Part shown: positions 53,059-59,637 of the stretch, one piece after another | Numbering within the stretch: position 1 is the first letter of the stretch | How the letters are laid out: each line of letters starts with the position of its first letter | Assembly (NCBI RefSeq): GCF_024519465.1 | Contig: NZ_JALJRW010000022.1 | Location: 1-62,222 of the forward strand | Source: Stenotrophomonas sp. Ste86 | GTDB taxonomy: Bacteria; Pseudomonadota; Gammaproteobacteria; Xanthomonadales; Xanthomonadaceae | Reading direction: 5' to 3' | Length of the DNA stretch: 62,222 nucleotides | Program-made: the position numbers and the translations under genes | The notes under the pieces: generated by a model | The model's input: the letters and a program-made list of their open reading frames with translations, nothing else | What the model was told of the DNA's origin: nothing | Database searches by the model: none

Positions 53059-53589
53059 TCAGGGAGTGGCGGCACGCACGCTGTAACCGGCCAGGCGCCA
53101 GACCCGATCTTCGTCGAGCCGGAAGGAGACCAGTTCGCGCACCGGCTGGGCGCTGTTGGCAAACCGCGTGGGGAAACTGACGTTGATGTAGAGCCCTTCG
53201 GGCACCGTCGCGCCCGGCGCGTACTTGACCCGGGTCACCACCGGCTGACCACGCGAAGCCAATGCCCCCAGGCGCTTGCGATCGGACGTGAGCTGGCCGA
53301 CGAAGGCCTGTTCGGTGACCGATTTCTTCGCGATCGCCGAGGCGCCCTTCCAGGCCTCGGCGGCGCGGTTGGCGTCCACCAGCTGTGCCACCTGCAGCGC
53401 GGCGGCACTCAACTCGGCGTCCTGCTTGTGCACCTGTGCCTGCTGCGCCGGGGTCAACGCCGGCCGTGCGGCCGGTGCGGCGGCCGGTGCCGGGCGCGCC
53501 GGGGCCGGGGCGGGCGTGGCCGGTGGCGAGGTCTGCGCATGGGCAACGGCGGCCAGCAGGAACGAGGACAGCAGCAGCGGAACACGCAT
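53059..53589 (-). CDS. Secreted DUF4019-like protein
   Basis: A 176-residue exported protein. A signal peptide (VPLLLSSFLLAAVAHA) is followed by a Pro/Ala-rich linker of about 40 residues and a compact domain resembling DUF4019 (WKGASAIAKKSVTEQAFVGQLTSDRKRLG and the beta-rich YINVSFPTRFANS). The domain function is unknown. It lies 9 bp upstream of the MAPEG gene on the same strand. Confidence 0.8.
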   Translation of the reverse strand: MRVPLLLSSFLLAAVAHAQTSPPATPAPAPARPAPAAAPAARPALTPAQQAQVHKQDAELSAAALQVAQLVDANRAAEAWKGASAIAKKSVTEQAFVGQLTSDRKRLGALASRGQPVVTRVKYAPGATVPEGLYINVSFPTRFANSAQPVRELVSFRLDEDRVWRLAGYSVRAATP

Positions 53590-53648
53590 CGGGACACCGT
53601 TGGCTGGAAAGAAGGAGGCCAGTCTACGGGAACCCCGTGAGTGGTCCG

Positions 53649-54794
53649 TCAGTTGCGTTCGGCCGCTTCCGTCGGTGTCTGCCCGGCATCACCGACGGTG
53701 CGTTCGGTCGGCGCCTCGCGCGTCGGCGTCACGCTGGATGGCAACAGCGTGGACACATCGATTTCCGACAGCGGGCTCTCGTCCGGGCAGGTCACATCGG
53801 GGAAGCCGAAGCGCTGCTTGAGGGTCTGCCCGCAGCTGTTCACCGCTTCCAGCTCACTGCCGTCGTGCTTGCACTCCTGGTCGAAGGCGACGAGGAACGC
53901 GTCCTTGCGACGCACGAAATCATCGCCGCACTTGCGCATCTGCTTGATCCGCTCCAGGTCGTCCTGCACCGCGTTGGTGCCGTCCAGCCCGAACTGGCGC
54001 AGTTCCTCGCTGCTCAGCAGGCGCAGGCTGCGGTTGGGCACGGTCATCATCAGGTCGGCCACGCCCACCGCCACGCCGTTGCGCTGCAGGTAATCCTTGA
54101 CGTTGTCGTAGACCTCGTGGAGTTCGCGGTTGAGCTCGGCACGCGAGGTCGCCCTGGAACTGATCCGCATCATCCGGTGGATGCCGACCTTGCCGGCCAC
54201 CAGGCGGTTGTCGCCGGCAGCCAGTACGAACACACACGCGCTGTGGCAGACCGAGCCTTCGCGGATCCAGATGGTCCAGTTGGATTCGCCGATGCGGTCG
54301 CCGCCCACGATCGCCGCTTCGACCTGGCCGCCGCTGGAATCCAGGTCGAGGATGCGCTTGGAGATGTGCTGCGCGTCGGCCACCATCGCCAGCCGCGCGA
54401 CCAGTTCGGAGAACCCGGGGTTGATCTTGCCCGCGTACCGCACCCGCACCAGGCCGCGTTCGGCGCACGGTGCCAGCGCCGCATCGATGCTCTTGCGATC
54501 CAGCGCCTCCAGTGCAATGCCATCACCGGCCGCGCCGGCATAGTCGGTATCGCAACTGACCCAGGCCTTGCCGTTTTCCAGCGCGGCCTGCGGCCAGCCC
54601 TGGTCGCCGCGCTTGGGCGGCGCGGGCAGCGGGGCGGGCACATCGGCGGCGTTGATCGACACCATGTGGTCGCCGTCGGCACTCTGCGCCCGCACCGCCT
54701 TGTCGGCGGCGGTGACATTGCCCGGATTCTCCAGCTGGCTGCAACCGGCCAGGCCCAGGCACAACAACGGCAACCACCACGACTTGAGCAACAT
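53649..54794 (-). CDS. ClpP-like (crotonase-fold) predicted periplasmic lipoprotein
   Basis: A 381-residue predicted lipoprotein. The signal MLLKSWWLPLLCLGLAGC has lipobox LAGC with Cys18. The mature domain has a ClpP/crotonase-like core: ILDLDSSGGQVEAAIVGGDRI matches the substrate-strand region, and CHSACVFVLAAGDNRLVAGKVGIH holds the Ser nucleophile (SAC). His and Asp completing a triad are not certain. The C-terminus is Cys-containing and helical. Related COG3904-type proteins are thought to be periplasmic proteases, though unproven. The start is the signal-peptide ATG; the 92 codons upstream look non-coding. Confidence 0.78.
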   Translation of the reverse strand: MLLKSWWLPLLCLGLAGCSQLENPGNVTAADKAVRAQSADGDHMVSINAADVPAPLPAPPKRGDQGWPQAALENGKAWVSCDTDYAGAAGDGIALEALDRKSIDAALAPCAERGLVRVRYAGKINPGFSELVARLAMVADAQHISKRILDLDSSGGQVEAAIVGGDRIGESNWTIWIREGSVCHSACVFVLAAGDNRLVAGKVGIHRMMRISSRATSRAELNRELHEVYDNVKDYLQRNGVAVGVADLMMTVPNRSLRLLSSEELRQFGLDGTNAVQDDLERIKQMRKCGDDFVRRKDAFLVAFDQECKHDGSELEAVNSCGQTLKQRFGFPDVTCPDESPLSEIDVSTLLPSSVTPTREAPTERTVGDAGQTPTEAAERN

Positions 54795-54963
54795 GAACAA
54801 CCCGGTATCCCTACAGAGGAGCGCGCGCAGCGGCACGTGAATGCACAGTCTAGTGCGCAGCGCCCGCTTGGCGGCAACCTGCCCTGAACCACGCCGTCGC
54901 GCGATGGCATTGGTGTCCGAAAATGGCGAGCCCGACCGCCGCCCCGGGCATAGACTGGCGCCC

Positions 54964-56430
54964 ATGGATACCGCCCTGCCCCTGGACCACGCCGCCTGCG
55001 AAAGCGCCCGACTGGCGCGCGACGCACGTTTCGACGGCGTGTTCTTCACTGCGGTGCGCAGCACCGGCATCTATTGCCGACCCGTGTGCCCGGCACCGCC
55101 GCCGAAGCCCAGCAATGTCGACTACTACCCCACCGCAGCCGCAGCGGCGGCGGCCGGCTTCCGGCCGTGCCTGCGCTGCCGTCCCGAACTGGCACCGGAG
55201 GCACAGGACGCGCTGAGCAGTGAAACCCTGCAGCGCGCGCTGGCGTTGATCCACGACAGCTTCCTGCAGGATGCGCCGGTGGCCGATCTGGCCGCGCGGC
55301 TGGGGCTGAGCGCGCGCCAGCTGCAGCGCCTGTTCGTCGCCCGGCTGGGCGCGGCCCCGGCGCAGATCCACGCCACCCGGCGCCTGCTGCTGGCCAAGCA
55401 GCTGCTCACCGAAACCGCCCTGCCGATCACCGATGTTGCCATGGCGTCGGGCTACAACAGCCTGCGCCGCTTCAATGCCGCGTTCGTCGAGGGCTGCGGC
55501 ATGCCACCCACCGCGATCCGACGCCAACGCGGCAGCGTGGACGCTGGCACCCTGAGCCTGCGCCTGGGCTACCGGCCACCGCTGGATTTTGCCGCGATGC
55601 TCGGCTTCCTGCGTCGCCGGGCCATTCCCGGCATCGAGTGCATCGACGCGGACAGCTACCAGCGCGTGATCGGCCCGCCCGAGCGCCCCAGCGTGATCCG
55701 GGTCAGTGCCGATCCCAAGCGCCCGGAGCTGCGGCTGCAGCTGGGCCAGGTCGATCCGCGCGCGATTCCCTCGATCGTGCGCCGGGTACGGCGCATCTTC
55801 GACCTCGATGCCGACCTGCGCATCGTGCACGCCACGCTTGGCAAGGATCCGCTGCTGGCACGCGGCATCGCACAGCGCCCCGGCCTGCGCGTGCCCGGCG
55901 GCTGGGACGGCTTTGAAGTGGCGGTGCGCGCGGTGCTGGGCCAGCAGGTGAGCGTCGCGGCGGCCACCACCCTGGCACGCCGCGTGGTGGATCGTTTCGG
56001 CCTGGTGCTGGAGGGCATGCCGACGGGCCTGGACCGTCAATTCCCCACGCCGCAGGCGCTCGCCGATGCACCGCTGGAAACGATCGGATTACCGAAGACA
56101 CGCGCGGCCACCGTGCGTGCCGTCGCTGCCGCCGTGGCCGAGGGCCGCCTGGATTTCCAGGCCGGGCAGCGCCTGGACCAGTTCGTCGAACGCTGCGTGG
56201 CCCTGCCCGGCATCGGGCCGTGGACGGCGCATTACATGGCGCTGCGCGCGCTGGCCCTGCCCGATGCGTTTCCCGCCGGCGACCTGGTTCTACAGCAGGT
56301 GCTGGGTGGCGACACCCGCCTGACCGAGCGCGCCACCGAAGCCCACTCGCAGGCGTGGCGCCCTTGGCGGGCCTATGCCGTGCTGCACCTGTGGCACCTG
56401 TCCACCCCCACTTCCGGAGTGAACCCATGA
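54964..56430 (+). CDS. alkA: Ada-type zinc/AraC domains fused to AlkA DNA glycosylase
   Basis: A 488-residue fusion. An Ada-like N-terminal domain (roughly residues 1-85) carries four Cys (YCRPVC and PCLRC) of the zinc methyl-phosphotriester sensor. An AraC-type helix-turn-helix follows (90-185). AlkA_N and an HhH-GPD glycosylase domain end the protein with LPGIGPWTAHYMALRALALPDAFPAGDLVL, whose GD holds the catalytic Asp. It removes alkylated bases and may sense methyl damage to regulate itself. ATG 54964 is chosen. Its stop overlaps ogt (ATGA). Confidence 0.92.
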   Translation: MDTALPLDHAACESARLARDARFDGVFFTAVRSTGIYCRPVCPAPPPKPSNVDYYPTAAAAAAAGFRPCLRCRPELAPEAQDALSSETLQRALALIHDSFLQDAPVADLAARLGLSARQLQRLFVARLGAAPAQIHATRRLLLAKQLLTETALPITDVAMASGYNSLRRFNAAFVEGCGMPPTAIRRQRGSVDAGTLSLRLGYRPPLDFAAMLGFLRRRAIPGIECIDADSYQRVIGPPERPSVIRVSADPKRPELRLQLGQVDPRAIPSIVRRVRRIFDLDADLRIVHATLGKDPLLARGIAQRPGLRVPGGWDGFEVAVRAVLGQQVSVAAATTLARRVVDRFGLVLEGMPTGLDRQFPTPQALADAPLETIGLPKTRAATVRAVAAAVAEGRLDFQAGQRLDQFVERCVALPGIGPWTAHYMALRALALPDAFPAGDLVLQQVLGGDTRLTERATEAHSQAWRPWRAYAVLHLWHLSTPTSGVNP

Positions 56431-56918
56431 CGCTGCTCTACGACACCTTCGACAGCCCGATCGGGCCCCTCACCGTGGCCGGCGACAGCCAGGGCATCCA
56501 CCACATCCTGTTCGAGAACAACCGCTACGACGCCAAGGGGCGCGCGCAATGGCAGCACGATGCGCACGCACTGCGCGATGCACGCACGCAGTTGCTGCAG
56601 TACCTGCACGGCCAGCGCCAGCAGTTCGACCTGCCGCTGGCACCGCACGGCACGACGTTCCAGCTGCGCGTGTGGAAGGCGCTGGCCGATATTCCGTTCG
56701 GGCAGACCTGGAGCTACGTCGACCTGGCGCGTCACATCGGCCACCCCACCGCCAGCCGCGCGGTCGGCGCCGCCAACGGGCGCAATCCGCTGCCGATCGT
56801 GCTGCCCTGCCACCGCGTGATCGGCAGCAGCGGTGCGCTCACCGGTTTCGGTGGCGGCCTGCCGACCAAGGCCGCGCTGCTGCAGCTGGAAGCGCAGCGC
56901 GATGCGTTGTTCGCCTGA
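56427..56918 (+). CDS. ogt: Methylated-DNA--protein-cysteine methyltransferase
   Basis: A 163-residue O6-alkylguanine transferase. The active motif PCHRV has Cys128, preceded by the helix-turn-helix FQLRVWKALADIPFGQTWSYVDLARHIGHPTASRAVGAANGRNP. It directly reverses O6-methylguanine by suicide transfer. It overlaps the AlkA fusion by 4 bp, forming a two-gene alkylation repair operon in which Ada's sensor and its methyltransferase sit on separate proteins. Confidence 0.95.
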   Translation: MTLLYDTFDSPIGPLTVAGDSQGIHHILFENNRYDAKGRAQWQHDAHALRDARTQLLQYLHGQRQQFDLPLAPHGTTFQLRVWKALADIPFGQTWSYVDLARHIGHPTASRAVGAANGRNPLPIVLPCHRVIGSSGALTGFGGGLPTKAALLQLEAQRDALFA

Positions 56919-56973
56919 TGCCTGTGCCATCGGTTGTCTTCGCGGCGTCACTACGGCGAACTATGATGGCCGG

Positions 56974-58242
56974 ATGACTTCCGTTCGCCTTCCGTTGGCG
57001 CTCGTCGCCACGCTCACGCTCACGCTGGCCGCCTGCGCCACCTCGCCTTCCACTGCGCCCGTCGCCCTCGACACGGCCGCTGCGCACGCCGCGCCGAGCG
57101 CGCGACCGAAACTGCTGCTGGTCTCCATCGACGGCCTGCGTGCGGACATGCTCGATCGCGGCATTACGCCCAATCTGGCCCGCATCGTCCACGACGGTGT
57201 GCGTGCGCGCTGGATGACGCCGTCGTATCCGTCGCTGACCTTCCCCAACCACTACACGATCGTGACCGGCCTGCGTCCGGACCACCACGGCATCATCCAC
57301 AACAGCATGCAGGCCGAACATCTGGGCACGTTCCGCCTGAGCAAGCCCGAGGCGATGACCGATGCGCGCTGGTGGGGCGGCGAGCCGATCTGGGTGGGCG
57401 CGGAGAAGGCCGGCCTGCGTACGGCGACGTGGTCGTGGCCGGGCAGCGAAGCGGCCATCCAGGGCGTGCGCCCCAGCCAATGGAGGGTATACGACAACAC
57501 CGTGCCGCTGCCCGACCGCGTCGACCAGGTCTTGGCCTGGGCCGGGCAGCGCGATGCGCAGGCACCGCAACTGATCACCCTGTACATGGAACAGGTCGAT
57601 CACGCCGGTCACGACAAGGGCCCGGATTCGCCCGAATATGCTGCTGCGGTGGTCGAGGTTGATGCGGCGATCGGTCGCCTGCTCGATGGCCTGCAGGCGC
57701 GTGGTCTGGATGCGGACACCAATGTCATCGTGGTCTCCGACCACGGCATGGCGAACGTGGCTGACGGCCACACCATCGCAGTGGAAGACATGGTCGATCC
57801 GTCGATCGCCAAGGATGTGTCAGTCGGCCAGTCGGTCGGTTTCGCGCCGTTGCCGGGCAAGCAGCAGGAGGCCGAGCGGGTGCTGCTGGGGGCACATGCG
57901 CGCTACGACTGCTGGACGCGTGAGACGCTGCCGGCACGCTGGCACTACGGCAGCAATCCGCGCATTCCGCCGATCGTCTGCCAGATGCATGAGGGCTGGA
58001 ATGCGCTGTCGCGCGCGAGCATCGCCAAGCGCACGCCGGGCGATCGCGGTTCGCATGGGTATGACAACGCACTGCCCTCCATGCGCGCGGTGTTCATCGC
58101 ACGCGGTCCGGCGTTCAAGCAGGGGGAGACGTTGCCGGGTTTCGACAATGTCGACGTCTATCTGCTGCTGACCCGCCTGCTCGGCATTCCCGCCGCACCG
58201 AACGACGGCGATCCGAAGACCTTGTTACCGGCGTTGCGTTGA
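56974..58242 (+). CDS. Nucleotide pyrophosphatase/phosphodiesterase (NPP family)
   Basis: A 422-residue exported NPP/alkaline-phosphatase-superfamily enzyme. The signal LALVATLTLTLAAC ends in a lipobox-like AAC. The metal and nucleophile sites are VSIDGLRADML (Asp53) and YPSLTFPNHYT (Thr89), with QVDHAGHDKGP and VSDHGM further on. The Thr nucleophile position matches the Xanthomonas NPP enzyme. Predicted reaction: hydrolysis of nucleotide pyrophosphates to NMP. Start 56974 begins the signal peptide. Confidence 0.93.
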   Translation: MTSVRLPLALVATLTLTLAACATSPSTAPVALDTAAAHAAPSARPKLLLVSIDGLRADMLDRGITPNLARIVHDGVRARWMTPSYPSLTFPNHYTIVTGLRPDHHGIIHNSMQAEHLGTFRLSKPEAMTDARWWGGEPIWVGAEKAGLRTATWSWPGSEAAIQGVRPSQWRVYDNTVPLPDRVDQVLAWAGQRDAQAPQLITLYMEQVDHAGHDKGPDSPEYAAAVVEVDAAIGRLLDGLQARGLDADTNVIVVSDHGMANVADGHTIAVEDMVDPSIAKDVSVGQSVGFAPLPGKQQEAERVLLGAHARYDCWTRETLPARWHYGSNPRIPPIVCQMHEGWNALSRASIAKRTPGDRGSHGYDNALPSMRAVFIARGPAFKQGETLPGFDNVDVYLLLTRLLGIPAAPNDGDPKTLLPALR

Positions 58243-58343
58243 TCGCGCAGTACGTTCCGAACGCCCCGCCTGTATTTCGCTTGGCTTGGTTCTGAAAGCA
58301 GTGCCGGAGCAACGGCGGCGAGTGTGCACCTTTGCTGGTTTGG

Positions 58344-58446
58344 GCGGGGGGGTGTGGGTTCGCGGGACACGCCGTAAATCCATCCGTGGAGGCTCGCGTA
58401 CGCCATCCATGGCGTACGACGGTCCCGCGAACCCACCCCCCCCCGC
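58344..58446 (+). repeat. Cruciform repeat, copy 6
   Basis: Outer arms 58344-58368 and 58422-58446 pair at 24 of 25 positions (stem ends TTCGCGGGAC). The core starts ACACGCCGTAAATCCATCC. The inner hairpin arms are GTACGCC/GGCGTAC around ATCCAT. The right flank contains CTACAGTTTTC, the ACAGTT boundary. Confidence 0.9.
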
Positions 58447-58537
58447 TCTCTACAGTTTTCTGGTGGCCTGGGGCGAGCACAGCAGAGCAGAAGGCGCTCT
58501 TCCGCCTTTTTTTCGTTGCGCGCCCGCAAACTGTCAA

Positions 58538-58644
58538 GGGCGGGTACGGGTAGGCTTGCGGGACCGTCGTACGCCATGGATGGCGTACGCGAGCTTACAA
58601 GGACGTACTTGCAGCGTGTCCCGCAAGCCTACCCGTACCCGCCC
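58538..58644 (-). repeat. Cruciform repeat, copy 7
   Basis: Outer arms 58538-58564 and 58618-58644 are a perfect 27-bp inverted repeat with a stem sequence unlike the other copies (GGGCGGGTACGGGTAGGCTT...). The inner hairpin arms equal copy 6. The core is more divergent (ACACGCTGCAAGTACGTCC). The left flank is AAACTGTCAAGG. Confidence 0.9.
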
Positions 58645-58708
58645 AAACCAGTACAGGCGCACACCCGCCGCCGTTGCTCCGGCACTTGATCTCGCCCTGA
58701 AAAAATCC

Positions 58709-58740
58709 CAAAAAAAAACGCGGCGCAAGCGCCGCGTTTT
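58709..58740 (-). terminator. Terminator of the bTHX gene
   Basis: CGCGGCGC, an AA loop and GCGCCGCG are flanked by A and T runs on both sides. On the minus strand it is followed by nine T, ending the ribosomal protein gene. Cruciform copy 7's flank begins right after the T-tract. Confidence 0.88.
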
Positions 58741-58760
58741 CTTCGACCCGCCTGACGGGA

Positions 58761-58943
58761 TCAACCGGCCTTGGCGACAGCCTTCTTGGCAACGGCCTTC
58801 TTGGCCGGCGCCTTGGCAACGGTCTTCTTGGCGACCGGCGCAGCTGCGCCCACGGCCACCTTGCTCACCACGTGCGAGCGCGAATTGCCGTAGCTGGCGT
58901 TGAAACGCTTGCCCTTGGCGGTCTTGCGGTCACCCTTACCCAT
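58761..58943 (-). CDS. 30S ribosomal protein bTHX with basic C-terminal tail
   Basis: A 60-residue basic protein. Residues 1-25 (GKGDRKTAKGKRFNASYGNSR) match the small ribosomal protein THX. The rest is an Ala/Lys/Val repeat (KKTVAKAPAKKAVAKKAVAK), like histone-H1 tails, much longer than the minimal THX peptide. It sits between its own terminator and the metal gene merC-like. Extension is an extra rRNA- or DNA-binding segment by inference. Confidence 0.88.
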   Translation of the reverse strand: MGKGDRKTAKGKRFNASYGNSRSHVVSKVAVGAAAPVAKKTVAKAPAKKAVAKKAVAKAG

Positions 58944-59051
58944 GTCGTCAACTCCTTAGTCTTGAATCTGATTACCCCGCACTGACACGGGTTCGGCGGG
59001 GCCGCCCTCTCAGGCGCCCCCGCGCACGATCTGGAAGCCTACCACAGCGCC

Positions 59052-59465
59052 TCAATGCGCACAGCTGGCGTCATGGATGTGACCATGGTTCAAACGCAGG
59101 TTCACCAGGTGCGCCACCCCCACCAGCACGCCGCCGAGCGTCATCACTACCGCGTGCGGCACCGCCGAATGGTGCAGCGGGTCGTACAGCAGACCGGCCC
59201 ACAGGGCCACCAGCCCCGGCACCAGGAACCCCAACGCGCGCAACGCGCCGTGTCGACGGTAGCCCCAGACCAGACTGAACAGCCCAAGCAGCGTGACGAA
59301 GCTGACCAGGGCCAGTTCCACCCCGTCACCCAGCCAGACCGACAGGCCCAGCGACGGCGCGGCAGCCAGCAGAATCGGCAGCACCGCGCAGTGCACCGCG
59401 CACAGCAGCGAGCCGGTGGCACCGAAGCGATCGAGCAGATGACGGAGGCGGGGGAACAGGGGCAT
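59052..59465 (-). CDS. MerC-domain membrane protein
   Basis: A 137-residue protein with four hydrophobic helices. The first pair holds TGSLLCAVHCAVLPILLAAAP, a CAVHC metal motif like that of MerC. The C-terminus is His-rich (NHGHIHDASCAH). Position next to ZnuD and a Zur-like site suggest it handles zinc rather than mercury; no mer operon is present. Start 59465 is preceded by GGAAG; a farther upstream start near 59515 (MIDVILFHN) would place the Zur-like site in the coding region. Confidence 0.8.
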   Translation of the reverse strand: MPLFPRLRHLLDRFGATGSLLCAVHCAVLPILLAAAPSLGLSVWLGDGVELALVSFVTLLGLFSLVWGYRRHGALRALGFLVPGLVALWAGLLYDPLHHSAVPHAVVMTLGGVLVGVAHLVNLRLNHGHIHDASCAH

Positions 59466-59492
59466 GACTTCCAGCAGGGTCGGCGAAGCGTT

Positions 59493-59509
59493 ATGGAATA
59501 ATATAACAT
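59493..59509 (-). promoter_or_regulatory. Zur-like operator upstream of the MerC gene
   Basis: ATGGAATAATATAACAT (minus strand ATGTTATATTATTCCAT) resembles the Zur consensus TGTTATAATATAACA at 12 of 15 positions. It lies 27 bp before the MerC start codon. Confidence 0.55.
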
Positions 59510-59600
59510 CAATCCCGACGCGCACCCCCTCGGCCCGTTCCTCCCCCGTAACGCCCCCTCGCTGTACCTGCCCCGCCAACGGCTGCGCGCGCCACACCAT

Positions 59601-59615
59601 TGATACATTGTAACA
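59601..59615 (+). promoter_or_regulatory. Zur-like operator upstream of znuD
   Basis: TGATACATTGTAACA (reverse complement TGTTACAATGTATCA) matches the Zur consensus at 12 of 15 positions. It lies 22 bp upstream of the znuD ATG, inside the region expected for the promoter. Confidence 0.5.
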
Positions 59616-59637
59616 ATTGACGACGGACCCTTTGCCC

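Larger units (their letters stand above)
58301..58685. repeat. Large inverted pair of cruciform repeats with matching flanks
   Basis: 58301-58347 is nearly the reverse complement of 58641-58685 (4 mismatches in about 46). Each flank is outside a cruciform copy, so two whole elements sit head to head in opposite orientation. The pair fills the gap between convergent NPP and bTHX genes. Confidence 0.88.

Noticed and set aside
53649..55070. Longer form of the ClpP-like lipoprotein starting at 55070
   Set aside because: The extension overlaps the AlkA gene start and hides the lipoprotein signal peptide.
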